Assembly (NCBI RefSeq): GCF_040605635.1
Contig: NZ_JBEXDG010000023.1
Span: 82,335 to 146,334 of the forward strand
DNA from: Dactylosporangium sp040605635
GTDB lineage: Bacteria > Actinomycetota > Actinomycetes > Mycobacteriales > Micromonosporaceae
DNA: 64,000 bases
Direction of reading: 5' to 3'
The notes under the pieces were generated by a model. The model did not search any database, had not been told where the DNA came from, and saw nothing but the letters and a program-made list of their open reading frames with translations. This document shows positions 16,001-24,502 of the stretch, in pieces. The position numbers were made by a program, and so were the translations under genes. The first letter of the stretch is position 1; each line of letters opens with the position of its first letter.

Positions 16001-17089
16001 TTCCCGGTCGGCGCGGCGGCGCCGCTCGGCGGTTTCCTCGACGCCAACGGCCGCATCGGCATCGCGGGCCGCGCCGACCAGGTCACGGACGTGTCGTTCG
16101 AGGTCGGCGAGCTGCTCGTGGGACCGGTACGCGGCGGAGCTCTTCAACCGGTCGAGGTGTGCACGCAACCTTCCGGGCTCGGCCTCGGCCGCCTGCAGTG
16201 TCCGGTGCGCGGTCCGCGCCACGTCCTCGGCCGCCGCGGCCTCCCTCTCGGCCCGGGCCAGTTCCTCGGTGCGCCGGTCCGCGTCGGCGCGCCGCGCGGT
16301 CAGTGTGTCGGCGGCGGCGCGGGCGTGGGTGCGCAAGTAGGTGGCGTACACACCGAGGAACGCCGACGTGGCGGTGTCCGCCGCGACCAGGCCTTCAAGG
16401 GTGCGGGCCACCGCCTCCATGTCGTCGAACGACCGGGCGGCCTCGGTGAGCAGATGGTCATCGACCGGCCGCAGGCCACGCTGCAGGGTGCGCGACAGCT
16501 CCGCCGGATTGAGGTCCTTCGCCAGCTGCGGCTTCCGCAGCGTCAGCACCAGGTCGAGCAGCTGCTCGTACCGGGCCGACCCGAGACCGAACAGCTTCGC
16601 GTCGACCAGCTGCCGGTACTCCTCCGTCGAGTCCCGCACCGTGTCGGCGCCGAGCTGCTCGACGAGGTCCTTACGGGGCAACGGACGGTCCTCGGCATCC
16701 AGCAGCGAGAAGTTCACGCCGACACGGCCGTCGGCGACGAAGTGCCACCGGGTGACCCGGTCGTTGTGCCGGTGCGCCCGCAGACCGATGCCGATCGTCA
16801 CGAACGAGGCACCGTTGCCGAACTCCATCCAGACGTATCCGTGCGCGTTCTCCTGCCCGCGGTACAACAGGTTGGATTTCATCGTGCGGTCCTCGCCGGC
16901 GAACGGGTTGAGCCGCCGCGGCTCGATCCGCCCGTCGAGCACGAACGGAAACAGCACCTCCAGCGCCTTGGTCTTGCCGGACCCGTTGGGCCCGCGCAGC
17001 ACGAGCCAGCCGTCAACGAAGATGAACTCCTCGTCGCGGTAGTCCCACAGATTGATGATCCCGGCACGGGTCGGGGTGAAGCGGGTCAC
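13043..17089 (-). CDS. jetC: Wadjet SMC/SbcC-like ATPase JetC (TIGR02680)
   Basis: The 1348-residue protein has Walker A GPNGSGKT at residues 33-40, long alanine/arginine/glutamate-rich coiled coils from about 230 to 1150, the ABC signature LSGGEQ at 1215-1220, and Walker B LLGLDEAF at about 1246. This is the SMC/SbcC head-coil-head plan of TIGR02680, the motor of plasmid-restricting Wadjet complexes. GTG 17089 has AAGGAAG upstream, overlapping the jetB stop. The intact motifs suggest an active motor that extrudes DNA loops on incoming circular plasmids. Confidence 0.9.
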   Translation of the reverse strand: MTRFTPTRAGIINLWDYRDEEFIFVDGWLVLRGPNGSGKTKALEVLFPFVLDGRIEPRRLNPFAGEDRTMKSNLLYRGQENAHGYVWMEFGNGASFVTIGIGLRAHRHNDRVTRWHFVADGRVGVNFSLLDAEDRPLPRKDLVEQLGADTVRDSTEEYRQLVDAKLFGLGSARYEQLLDLVLTLRKPQLAKDLNPAELSRTLQRGLRPVDDHLLTEAARSFDDMEAVARTLEGLVAADTATSAFLGVYATYLRTHARAAADTLTARRADADRRTEELARAEREAAAAEDVARTAHRTLQAAEAEPGRLRAHLDRLKSSAAYRSHEQLADLERHVRDLVGAARDADAAVGVEETAERRRRADRERAAVAARDGLAQVGRLADDVAADAQLAGIDWGDGAADADGMPARLAARSTARRDDLRAVRERVASTVRADDDHARATEADRAARAAMDDAALAESRAAAAVETAHTAVVEDLHAWAAQWAAPLARLGVPDLTDTLTEAIEGVPLKDVFAEAVAAPLAIRRDTLAALAAERAAVEAEHVGVTDERERIAAEHDDAPTPSATRPARRDHRPGAPLWRLVRFADHVPEVDAAGVEAALHAAGLLDAWLYPSTDDTADALSGGVEDAYLSAGPPIGGPSLADVLIAETQDLVSAARIDAVLASIALGDLSTRSGVDTAGRWAQAHGTGLLRKDRCEYIGVTARAARRADRLADCDRRLHALESDLTRLDEARAALLAVIDEVDRAGKALPALDRLRAAWRDHDRTAAALAVRREAAVEAAGRLDAAVAVRAAAGAALQRAVAERSLPVAQLDAVADAVSRFERAGLRLEAAYQAATIAADRSGEADDRHQEAVERLEGARAAATTAVRRHVEKDEELRTLRGGIGAEAQQILADVAAAGEDIAAAEAAMAAAREAYTEGLQQRSAAHARVDLGRQAVATALHESRQDALRLRPFARPDLLGLIRCPTDLLWPAIDTAGDQLDPAVVALHEAMLAATRELTPTETSLKQSATRLSTALADLQAQLPAAGLDHRPEWDTDEGVIVVRVADEQGLTPVARFAGRIAADRRDQEQLLTDAEQRVFEDALLGQLAGQIHRRTIEARDLVAAMDTQMRARRMSSGLTVGVGWRLSDDLDTEQREICKLLERDPARLGPAQLTSMRRHFAGRIKTARSGAPEKPYRELLAEVLDYRQWRQFAFTLHRPGGTAEPLTRARHSQLSGGEQSVSLHLPLFAAANALFGSARPDAPRLLGLDEAFAGVDDNGRGELMSLAKQFDLDLFMTGYDLWATHPAVGGAAHYDLSHSAVDHTVSAVLLVWDGAMNIADFDGTLARALGSPETRHAPALAADPLRD

Positions 17090-17098
17090 AGGGCTTCC

Positions 17099-18433
17099 TT
17101 AGAAGAGGGTCCGTTGGCGCACCTGGGCAACCGTTCCGCGGTATCGGCCGACCAGCGGTCGCACCAGCACGCCACCCGGCACCGGCGTCACCGCACCGAA
17201 TCTGGTCAGCAACTCGACCGCCTCGATCCGCAGGCGGTCCGGGTCGGCATGCCACGCGGCGCCGAAGGCCGCTCCGTAGCGCTGGAGGATCGCGGCGATC
17301 GACTCGCGGAGGAAACTGTCCGTCACGAACGGCAGCCGATCGGGCTCCGCGTCTGACTCGACGGTCCGCGGTGCCGGCGCTGCGGTGTCGCTGAAGTCGT
17401 CCGGCACGACGCCGGTCGCTGCCGGCAGCGCGGTGTCTGTGGCCGCGACGAGCGCGGCCTGCCGGGCGCGAGGATCCGGTGCCGGCATCCGTCTGACCCG
17501 TCGGCCGTCCGGGTCGAGTGCCCGCTCGGCGAGCTCAACCGTGAGCAGCACCGCGGCCTGTGCCACCGAGCCGGTGCCCGGGAACCGCTCCACCGAGAAC
17601 CCGAGCGTGTCTGCGAGGAGCACGCCCTCCGCCCGCCGCTCGACTCGCAGGCCGGTCAGTCTGTACAGGTCGGCGGGCAGCGCCGTGCCGCGCAGATGGT
17701 TCGCGACGGTGGCTTCAACGTCGCTGAAGTACACGACCGGCGCCTCGATGACGGCCCGGCGTGCGGCCTGTGCCGCCGCGCGCCGCTCGGCATTGTCGCT
17801 GGTGGCCGCAGAGCGTTCCAAGAGGGCGGTCACGCTGTCGACGTGCTGCAGCACCCGAGGTGGGTGGAACATGGCGACCAGCGCGTCGCGGGCGATGTCG
17901 TAGAGGGCCTCGCCGGCCATGGGGTCACTGGCCCAGGACGCGCTCGATCCGTCCGCCAGCCGGAGCACGCCGCGCTCCTCCAGCCAGGTCACCGCATCGA
18001 CGAACGCGCGGCGGTCGGCACCGGAGTCCGGGTCGAGCCCGAGTCCGCCGATCCGGTTCGCGTCGGCGGACACGACGTCGGCGAGCTCGCTGACCGTTGT
18101 CTGGATGCCGGCCCGGCCCAGCGCCGCGAGGCACAGCGCCAGATACGCGTACCGCCGACGGTCGAACGGGCGGCCGGTGCGGGTGGTGGCCAGCCGGTCA
18201 GGGTCAAGTCGGTCAGCGGTCCGCACCAGCCGAGCCGTCGACCCGTGCAGCTCCAGCCGGTACCCGAATGCCTCCGCAAGATCACGGCGCAGCTCCGCGG
18301 CGAACCGTCGGACGCGGATGAGCGCCCGCTCGTCGGGGTAGGTCGCGGTGATCAGCGGATGGCGCAGGACGAGCCGCACCGCCCGTTGGTAGTCGGCCAG
18401 GTCCAGATCGGAGACCTCTGCGGCGAACCTCAC
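17099..18433 (-). CDS. jetB: Wadjet subunit JetB (DUF2398, TIGR02678)
   Basis: The 444-residue protein contains LVLRHPLITATYPDE, RLVLRFAAEL-like helices and winged-helix stretches. Segments such as DRRRYAYLALCLAAL and TWLEERGVLRL mark the TIGR02678/DUF2398 family. It plays the kite-like (MukE) role, linking the kleisin to the SMC heads. GTG 18433 overlaps the jetA stop by 4 bp (GTGA), and jetC follows after 9 bp, so the four genes are co-translated. Confidence 0.85.
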   Translation of the reverse strand: MRFAAEVSDLDLADYQRAVRLVLRHPLITATYPDERALIRVRRFAAELRRDLAEAFGYRLELHGSTARLVRTADRLDPDRLATTRTGRPFDRRRYAYLALCLAALGRAGIQTTVSELADVVSADANRIGGLGLDPDSGADRRAFVDAVTWLEERGVLRLADGSSASWASDPMAGEALYDIARDALVAMFHPPRVLQHVDSVTALLERSAATSDNAERRAAAQAARRAVIEAPVVYFSDVEATVANHLRGTALPADLYRLTGLRVERRAEGVLLADTLGFSVERFPGTGSVAQAAVLLTVELAERALDPDGRRVRRMPAPDPRARQAALVAATDTALPAATGVVPDDFSDTAAPAPRTVESDAEPDRLPFVTDSFLRESIAAILQRYGAAFGAAWHADPDRLRIEAVELLTRFGAVTPVPGGVLVRPLVGRYRGTVAQVRQRTLF

Positions 18434-20013
18434 GACACGGGCACCAGCGCGGTCCGGTGGGCCGCCGTGTGCTCCGCCGGCGTCACGCTCAGCGCGTAGC
18501 CGTTCAGATGCAGGCGACCTGTGGTCGTCGCCACGGTGGTGAAGCGGTCCGGGGTCGGCGTGAGCGTGAGCCGCACCCCGTAGGCCGCCGCCGCCAGGGG
18601 TGCGTCGGAACGTCCGGCCGCCCGAGCTGCGAGCGCCACGTCCAGCAGCCGCCGCAGCACCACCATCTGCGGCTCGTCGAGCTCGACACCGGCGTCGAGG
18701 TCGCCGCCGCCGTGCTGCTCGATCAGCCGCGTCGCGGCCACCGCGCTGCGGCGTTCCGTGGCGAGCTGCCGCTCCCGCAGCCGGTCACGCTGTCCGTGGG
18801 ACCGCTCCAGCCTGGCCGGCCGGCCGTTGCCTTGCCCGGGGGCCCGGCCGAATTGCACGAGCGTGCGGGACAGCTCGACCGGTGGCGCCTCCCACCAGGA
18901 CAGGCGCGTCGGGACCAGCTCCGGATCGGCATGGGCGACGCCGACATGGCGTGGTGCGCCGAGACCGAAGACCACGTCGAACAGGGCGTGAGCGACCTCG
19001 ACCGAGCCGGCCTCGGTGAACCACGCGGCGAGATGCCGCAGTTGCGACTCGCGGCTCACGCCGCCCCGGCGTGCCTCCGTGACCCGTCGCAGCAGGGCCA
19101 GCACATTCCCGATCGCCGCCATCGTCGCGCCGGAGAGGCGGTCCGCCTCGCTGAGCACGCCGTCGCCTGGCGGCGCAAGCCACGAGCGGAGACCGGCCCA
19201 CCGGCTCCGCCAGTCTTCCAGCCGCTCGCTGGGGGTCGCGAACAGCCGTTCATCTGCCTCGGCGGCCGCCTCCACCATGCGGTCCAGGCCGGTGGTCTCG
19301 ACCTCGAGGACCGCCTCGCGCAGTCGGGGCGTATACCGCTGGAGCTCGTCGTGGAAATCACGCAGGTGCGTCAGCAGCGCGTCCTTGTGTGCCAGGAACG
19401 CCTCGGGCCGCACATCCGGCGTGCGGCTGAGGTCGCCCAGCATGTGGTAGAACCGCGCCGCGCGCTCGGCGATGTCCGCGAGCGCCCGGTCGAGCCGGCT
19501 GAGCTTGCGGTAGACCTCTTCCGCGTCGCCGCTCGCGTTCGCCACGGCGAGCGCCTTCAGGTCGGCGAGCAGGTCGGCGAAGACCAGCCGGGAGAGCGAA
19601 CTGTCGCCGAGGCCGGCCGCGAGCACAGACTCGACCGCGCGGTGCGCGCGATACCCGGCCTCGGTGAACTGATACACCGAATGCCGGTTCCGGTACTCCG
19701 CCAGTGTCGCCGCGCGGGCGCCGTCCTGCCCGCGGTCCAGCACACCCCAGTCGACCAGGGCGTCGAGCAGCCGGGGCAGCTCCAACCCGGCCGGTTCGGG
19801 GCAGTCGGGATGGATCTTTGCCAGCCCCGCCATCGCGGCTGCCACCTCGGACGTGTGCAGGACCACCTGATAGCTGGATCGGGCAGCATCGAGGGACCGC
19901 AGGACCCACAGATAAGCCGCCCGGTTGTCAGCAGTGACGTAACTGAACAGTCGCATGCGGTCGTCGAGGCCGAAGTCATCCAGTCCAAAGGACGGTGGGT
20001 TCGGCTGCGCCAT
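18430..20013 (-). CDS. jetA: Wadjet kleisin-like subunit JetA (DUF2397, TIGR02677)
   Basis: The 527-residue protein starts at ATG 20013, which has a GAGGGGG site 5 nt upstream; a longer frame to 20115 lacks one. The family features are an N-terminal winged helix (RLFSYVTADNRAAYLWVLRSL), the HSVYQFTEAGYRAHRAVE segment and a helical middle. DUF2397 proteins are the kleisin (MukF) equivalent in this Wadjet class. It is the first gene of the jetABCD operon and lies 98 bp after the AAA gene on the same strand. Confidence 0.85.
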   Translation of the reverse strand: MAQPNPPSFGLDDFGLDDRMRLFSYVTADNRAAYLWVLRSLDAARSSYQVVLHTSEVAAAMAGLAKIHPDCPEPAGLELPRLLDALVDWGVLDRGQDGARAATLAEYRNRHSVYQFTEAGYRAHRAVESVLAAGLGDSSLSRLVFADLLADLKALAVANASGDAEEVYRKLSRLDRALADIAERAARFYHMLGDLSRTPDVRPEAFLAHKDALLTHLRDFHDELQRYTPRLREAVLEVETTGLDRMVEAAAEADERLFATPSERLEDWRSRWAGLRSWLAPPGDGVLSEADRLSGATMAAIGNVLALLRRVTEARRGGVSRESQLRHLAAWFTEAGSVEVAHALFDVVFGLGAPRHVGVAHADPELVPTRLSWWEAPPVELSRTLVQFGRAPGQGNGRPARLERSHGQRDRLRERQLATERRSAVAATRLIEQHGGGDLDAGVELDEPQMVVLRRLLDVALAARAAGRSDAPLAAAAYGVRLTLTPTPDRFTTVATTTGRLHLNGYALSVTPAEHTAAHRTALVPVS

Positions 20014-20111
20014 CGGACCCCCTCGAATCGACCGGACCAACGTAGTCGACACATTCGACGGTGACCAGTTCCCACCCGAAGGAGTGGGCCGAACTGCATC
20101 AGTATCGCTCT

Positions 20112-21509
20112 TCACACCGACTTGCCGCGACCGTCGATGATGTCGGCAGGAGTGAATGTCCGTAGATCGGGATGGTCGGCCAGGGTCTCGTCGACGCCGC
20201 CGCGGGACCAGAACACGAACGTGAGCCCGGCCGGGCCCGGCTCCGGCAGGTGGGCGGCTCGGCGCTGCAGGTCACCGAGGTCACGTTGGGTGAGCGGCCT
20301 GGCCTGCCACCGGCACTCGCCGACGAGGATCGGTCGGTCGCCGGTGAGCCCCAGCACGTCGATCTCGACGGTCTCGTCCTTCCACCAGCGGCCGATGATC
20401 GTGTCGTCGGGAAGTGCCCCGGTCGCCACCAGCCGCTGTGCATGCTCGCGGGCCGCCCCCTCGAAGACCCGGGCGACGTGGGTCTGCCACCGTCCCGAGG
20501 TGCGTTGCCTGACCGCCGGTCCCTGGCCGCCGTCGATCAGGTCCGCGTCGTCGCGCAGCACGGCGAACCAGTACGCGAGGTAGTCGTCGGCGATCTCGTA
20601 ATACGGATCGGGGGAGCCGCCCGTGCCCAGCGCACGGACCGTCCGCACGTAGCCGGCGCGACGGAGCCGGTCGAGGGTGTAGTCGATGCGCTGCTGCGCC
20701 CGCCCGGCGATCTTGGAACGTCGTCGGGCGCCACCGGCCATGGCCGTGAGCACCCGCTCGTATCCGCCACGCCAGTCAAGATCCTCCGAGAGGATGTCCG
20801 GCGCGTCCCGCAGGAGCAGGCCGCCCGGAGTGAAGGCCAGCTCGTCGAGGTTCTCCTCGGTGGACCGCTGCGCCGACCAGCGACGCAGGTGCAACGGATA
20901 GCCGCCGCAGGCCGCATACGCCTGGATGAAGTCGCCGGGCGGCAGATCGGGCTGGAACGCACGCGCATCGATCAGCGGGAACGGATCCATCCTCCGCTCG
21001 AGGCCGGCGCGGCGGTGCAGGCCGCCCTGCGGACCCAGCATCTGCTCCATCACCGCGACGGCGGATCCGGAAAGGACGAGCATCAGCTTCTGGTCGCGGA
21101 TGTGGTTTTCCCATACGGCCGAAACGGTGTCGGCGAAGTCTGCGTGCCCGCTCATCAGGCGGGGCGCCTCGTCGAGCACCACCAGCAAGGGCTCGGCGCG
21201 GGCGATGCCCCCGACGAACCGCAGCGCGGCCTCCCAGGTGGGGAAGCTCGCCGGCGCCAGGTCCGCGATCTCATCGCCGAGCTGCTCGCGAAGCGCGCCG
21301 GCGAACCGCTGAAGCTGTCGCTCGTCGGTGTCCTGGCGTGCCGCGGTGAAGTAGACGGACCGCTTGCCCTCAGCGAAATGCGTCAGCAGATAGGTCTTGC
21401 CGACCCGCCGTCGCCCCCAGACCACCGCGAGCTCCGGCTCGCCACCAGCCGCCCGCTCCCACGCGGCAGTCAGCTCCGCCAGCTCAACCGCCCGCCCGAT
21501 GACGTCCAC
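20112..21509 (-). CDS. AAA ATPase with C-terminal DUF234 nuclease-like domain
   Basis: The 465-residue protein begins MDVIGRAVELAELTAAWERA and has Walker A GRRRVGKT at about residue 32, Walker B LLVVLDEAP, then a winged-helix stretch and a C-terminal EIDVLGLTGDRPILVGECRW segment. The last part resembles the D...E-X-K core of PD-(D/E)XK folds found in DUF234 proteins, though the lysine position is replaced (ECRW). This is the archaeal-ATPase/ExeA-like family of unknown role. GTG 21509 has no ribosome site and may be leaderless. It precedes the Wadjet operon, but no functional link is proven. Confidence 0.8.
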   Translation of the reverse strand: MDVIGRAVELAELTAAWERAAGGEPELAVVWGRRRVGKTYLLTHFAEGKRSVYFTAARQDTDERQLQRFAGALREQLGDEIADLAPASFPTWEAALRFVGGIARAEPLLVVLDEAPRLMSGHADFADTVSAVWENHIRDQKLMLVLSGSAVAVMEQMLGPQGGLHRRAGLERRMDPFPLIDARAFQPDLPPGDFIQAYAACGGYPLHLRRWSAQRSTEENLDELAFTPGGLLLRDAPDILSEDLDWRGGYERVLTAMAGGARRRSKIAGRAQQRIDYTLDRLRRAGYVRTVRALGTGGSPDPYYEIADDYLAYWFAVLRDDADLIDGGQGPAVRQRTSGRWQTHVARVFEGAAREHAQRLVATGALPDDTIIGRWWKDETVEIDVLGLTGDRPILVGECRWQARPLTQRDLGDLQRRAAHLPEPGPAGLTFVFWSRGGVDETLADHPDLRTFTPADIIDGRGKSV

Positions 21510-21518
21510 GAACCAACG

Positions 21519-21557
21519 GTACTACAAACTCTTTGTACTACAAACTGTTCGTACTAC
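21519..21557. repeat. Three GTACTAC repeats at 16-bp period upstream of the AAA gene
   Basis: GTACTAC occurs at 21519-21525, 21535-21541 and 21551-21557, with AAACTSTT-like spacers of nearly identical sequence. The exact 16-bp period, AT-rich content and position 10 bp before the GTG start suggest a regulator-binding array that also covers the promoter. Confidence 0.6.
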
Positions 21558-21570
21558 CTTCTGACGGCAT

Positions 21571-21605
21571 GGGCGGTCAGGGCCGGTTGTGGGCCCTGAC
21601 CGCCC
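21571..21605 (-). terminator. Strong hairpin terminator
   Basis: A perfect 14-bp stem (GGGCGGTCAGGGCC at 21571-21584, complement at 21592-21605) has a 7-nt loop. It ends 10 bp from the stop of the repeat-protein gene that is transcribed toward it. It should also insulate the AAA gene promoter. Confidence 0.8.
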
Positions 21606-21614
21606 GGCCGGTCG

Positions 21615-23753
21615 TCAGCTGACGGTGACGTTCACGGTCAGCGTTTTGTTGTTCTTGATCTGGAACGGCGTGGCGGAGGCGAAGCTCGTGCCACCGACCC
21701 AGCCGCGGTGGCCGTCGACGGTCGACCACTGCAGCTTCACCTGCTGCTGCGGTGCGAGGTTGGCCAGCACGTAGGGCGTGTCGGCGTACGACTGACCGCC
21801 GATCGAGACCGCCTCGCCGGTGACGGCGTTGTAGGCGGACACACCCCCGTCGAGCAGGTGCCCGGCGGGGTCGCGGAACGCGCCGGTGATCGTGCCGCCG
21901 CCGGTGCGCATCTTGGCGTTGGCGGTGACGTTCTTGCCGGCGCGGACGGTCACCGGGGTGGCCTCGGGCCGGCTCACCGCGTTGCCGGACCAGCGCCACT
22001 GGTAGTCGTGGCTCGAGAACTGCACCGGCCACGCGTACGGTCCGACGCCGGGCATCACGTAGGTCCCGTCGCCGGCGGTGGCGACCGGGCAGCCGTCGCC
22101 GCTGAAGCCCGGGGCCCTGGCGGTCACCGACACGCAGACGCCCGCAACGGGGGCGCCGGTGGCGAGGTCGGTGACCTTGCCCCTGATGGTGCCGGCCCGG
22201 TCGAGCCGCACGACCGGGACCGTGACCTGGTCCCCCTCCGCGAGCGTGACCTGCGCGGCGGCGCCACGGTCGCCGGTGCCGCCGGTCGCGCCGACCCACT
22301 GCGATCCGAGCGCGTCGTCGCGCGGGTCGGCGAAGAGCTGGTAGGTGCCGGCGTCGAGCGGGCCGAGGACCACCGTGCCGGGGATCTGCGGCTCGAACCA
22401 GTCCGAGCAGGCGTAGGAGGTGATGTAGTCCGGGTGCCCGCCGAAGTACGGATACTGCACGCCGACCTTGGCCGCCTGCGCGCAGCCCTCGGCGGTCGTG
22501 CCGTCGGCCCGCTTGACCATCGGCACGGTGAGCGTCGCGCCGCGGCGCAGGGCCACGTCGATCGTCGTGGTCTGGCCGCCGGTGACGGTGACCGTCGCGT
22601 CGCGCTCTTCGAAGTGCTGATGGTCGTTGATGTTGACGGCGAAGCTCCACGCCACGGCGGGGACGTCGGCCAGGATGATCTCCGTGCCGTCCGTGCAGCC
22701 GCTGAGGTTGGTGTTGGCGTTGGCGTACGCACAGAAGTGCGACAGCGGCGCGCCGCTGGTGGCGTCGTGCGCGACGATGCGCACGGTGCCCTGCGGCAGG
22801 AACTGCTCGTCCACCGTCGACACCTGGCCGCTGGTCACCGCGATGCGCGCGGCGGCGTCACGGTCGAGCGTGCCGTGGGCGTACTGCGAAATCCACCGCG
22901 GCCCGCTGAAGCTGACGAGCCAGTCGCCGGGCACGGCGTCGTCCATGCGGTAGCGCCCGTCAATGTCCGTGGTCGCGCTGCGCGTGGGGATGCCGTCGTA
23001 CTCCGCCCGCTCGGCGGCGACGCCGACGCCGCTCGCCGGGGTGCCGTCGGCGTTGGTCAGCCGCCCGGCGATCGACCCTGTCTGCACGACCGTTTCGGTC
23101 AGCGGGATCGTCGACCCGGCGGTGACCTGGATCGGGGCGGCGCTGTCGAAGGTCAGCTTGCCGCCGTTCCACTGGTAGAACGAACTTCGCACGTAGAACT
23201 GGATCTTGTAGGCGCCGGACGGAAGGTCCAGCCCGAAGGTGCCGTCGGGCGCGACACCCGTGCTGCCGACGTAGTTCTGCCCCTCGGCGGTGTAGGCCTG
23301 CACGTATGCCTGGGCCGCCGAGCCGTCGGCGTTGCGCAGCGTACCGGCGACCCGGCCGGTCGCCAGCAGTTGCTCGTCGACGACCGCCGTGGCCCCCGCG
23401 GCCACGGAGACGGGGTCTGCGTCGTTGAACCTGAGTTTCTGGTGCGCGTACTGCTCGAATGAGCTGCCGGCGGCCCGGAAGCTCAGGATGTACCTGCCGG
23501 CATCGAGGCTGCCGAAGCTGTACGCCCCGGCGCCGTCGGTCTGCGTGAACACGGGCTGGTTGAGGGCATCGAGCGAAGTGGCCCACACGCCGGCGCCGGC
23601 GGTGGGCACGCCGGCCGGGTCGGTGAGGTGGCCGGTGATGGAGGAGGTGCCGCTCGCGATGGCGGGGGCGGCGGTGATCGCCGTCGACGTCGCGATGATG
23701 GTGGCCGTCAGTGCCGCGTACAGCAGCGGACGGCGCAGGGCATGGTTGTGCAA
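21615..23753 (-). CDS. Secreted carboxypeptidase-regulatory-like repeat protein
   Basis: The 712-residue protein has a signal peptide (hydrophobic residues 9-33 ending APAIASG). TTG 23753 is chosen because GGGAG lies 5 nt upstream. At least five CarboxypepD_reg/CNA-B-like beta-sandwich repeats follow, each opening with an I-x-G-x-L/V-T-(D/N) strand: ITGHLTDPAG, VAGTLRNADG, IAGRLTNADG, IRGKVTDLATG and ITGAFRDPAG. Such repeats act as stalks or adhesive surface domains. There is no LPXTG motif and no C-terminal membrane segment, so it is probably released or loosely bound. Four cysteines in the middle may form disulphides. Confidence 0.85.
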   Translation of the reverse strand: MHNHALRRPLLYAALTATIIATSTAITAAPAIASGTSSITGHLTDPAGVPTAGAGVWATSLDALNQPVFTQTDGAGAYSFGSLDAGRYILSFRAAGSSFEQYAHQKLRFNDADPVSVAAGATAVVDEQLLATGRVAGTLRNADGSAAQAYVQAYTAEGQNYVGSTGVAPDGTFGLDLPSGAYKIQFYVRSSFYQWNGGKLTFDSAAPIQVTAGSTIPLTETVVQTGSIAGRLTNADGTPASGVGVAAERAEYDGIPTRSATTDIDGRYRMDDAVPGDWLVSFSGPRWISQYAHGTLDRDAAARIAVTSGQVSTVDEQFLPQGTVRIVAHDATSGAPLSHFCAYANANTNLSGCTDGTEIILADVPAVAWSFAVNINDHQHFEERDATVTVTGGQTTTIDVALRRGATLTVPMVKRADGTTAEGCAQAAKVGVQYPYFGGHPDYITSYACSDWFEPQIPGTVVLGPLDAGTYQLFADPRDDALGSQWVGATGGTGDRGAAAQVTLAEGDQVTVPVVRLDRAGTIRGKVTDLATGAPVAGVCVSVTARAPGFSGDGCPVATAGDGTYVMPGVGPYAWPVQFSSHDYQWRWSGNAVSRPEATPVTVRAGKNVTANAKMRTGGGTITGAFRDPAGHLLDGGVSAYNAVTGEAVSIGGQSYADTPYVLANLAPQQQVKLQWSTVDGHRGWVGGTSFASATPFQIKNNKTLTVNVTVS

Positions 23754-23878
23754 CTGCGCTCCCGGAGGTTGAGGGATGACGCATCGATCCTTGCCGGGGC
23801 GACCGCGACCGTGGGACCGGAGCGACCTTTTCCTCCACAGTGGGCAATCCGGATATGGGTGCTGGTATTACATCTCGG

Positions 23879-24502
23879 TCAACCCGCCTCAAGCCCCAGC
23901 ATGCTTCGGAGGGTGGGGGCGTCGACATTGGCGCCGAAGGGTTCGGTGCCCGGTGCCAGCCGGGCGCCTTCGGCGAGCGGGCCGACGATCACCGGGTCGA
24001 AACCGAGGGCGTCGACCAGGGCGGCGACCGTCTCGAGGTCCGAGGAGCCGGCGATCGCGATGGCCTTGCGGTCCGGGGCGCCGGCGGGGCGGGACGAGTC
24101 CTCCAGGTCGTGGTAGCCCATGTGGTTGAAGGCCTTCACCACCCGCGACGTGGGCAGGAAGGCCTGGACGACCTCGCTGGAGGAGGCGAGGTCGTCGCGG
24201 ATGCCGTCGACCTCCCACCAGTAGTTCATGGCGTCGATGACGAGCTTGCCGCGGAGCTCGAGCGCGGGGATGGTGCGGTGCTTGCCGAGCGGCAGCGCCA
24301 GGATGACGACGTCCGCGCGGGCGGCGGCGTCGCGGGCGGTGGTGGCCTCCGCGCCCGGCGCGAGCACGTCGACGGTGAGCGCGATCGCCGACGGGTCGCC
24401 GGAGCCCGCGATGAGCACCCGGTGGCCCGCGGTCACCGCAAGGCGGGCGAGCACCGTGCCCACCTTGCCGGCGCCGAGGATGCCGAGGACGGCACGGATC
24501 AT
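23879..24502 (-). CDS. NADP-binding oxidoreductase, F420H2:NADP reductase-like
   Basis: The 207-residue protein has an N-terminal Rossmann motif ILGAGKVGTVLARLA, DVVILALPLGKH and a VVKAFNHMGY segment typical of NADPH-dependent F420 reductases and related short coenzyme-binding proteins. It may exchange reducing equivalents between NADPH and a deazaflavin. It overlaps the stop of the LLM gene by 4 bp (ATGA), so the two are translated together and probably work together. F420 use is inferred from family and partner only. Confidence 0.82.
   Translation of the reverse strand: MIRAVLGILGAGKVGTVLARLAVTAGHRVLIAGSGDPSAIALTVDVLAPGAEATTARDAAARADVVILALPLGKHRTIPALELRGKLVIDAMNYWWEVDGIRDDLASSSEVVQAFLPTSRVVKAFNHMGYHDLEDSSRPAGAPDRKAIAIAGSSDLETVAALVDALGFDPVIVGPLAEGARLAPGTEPFGANVDAPTLRSMLGLEAG

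Noticed and set aside
14699..17356. 885-codon open frame opposite jetC
   Set aside because: High-GC antisense shadow of the SMC-like gene; composition is Arg/Gly/Val-rich with no family motif, while jetC has full ATPase motifs.
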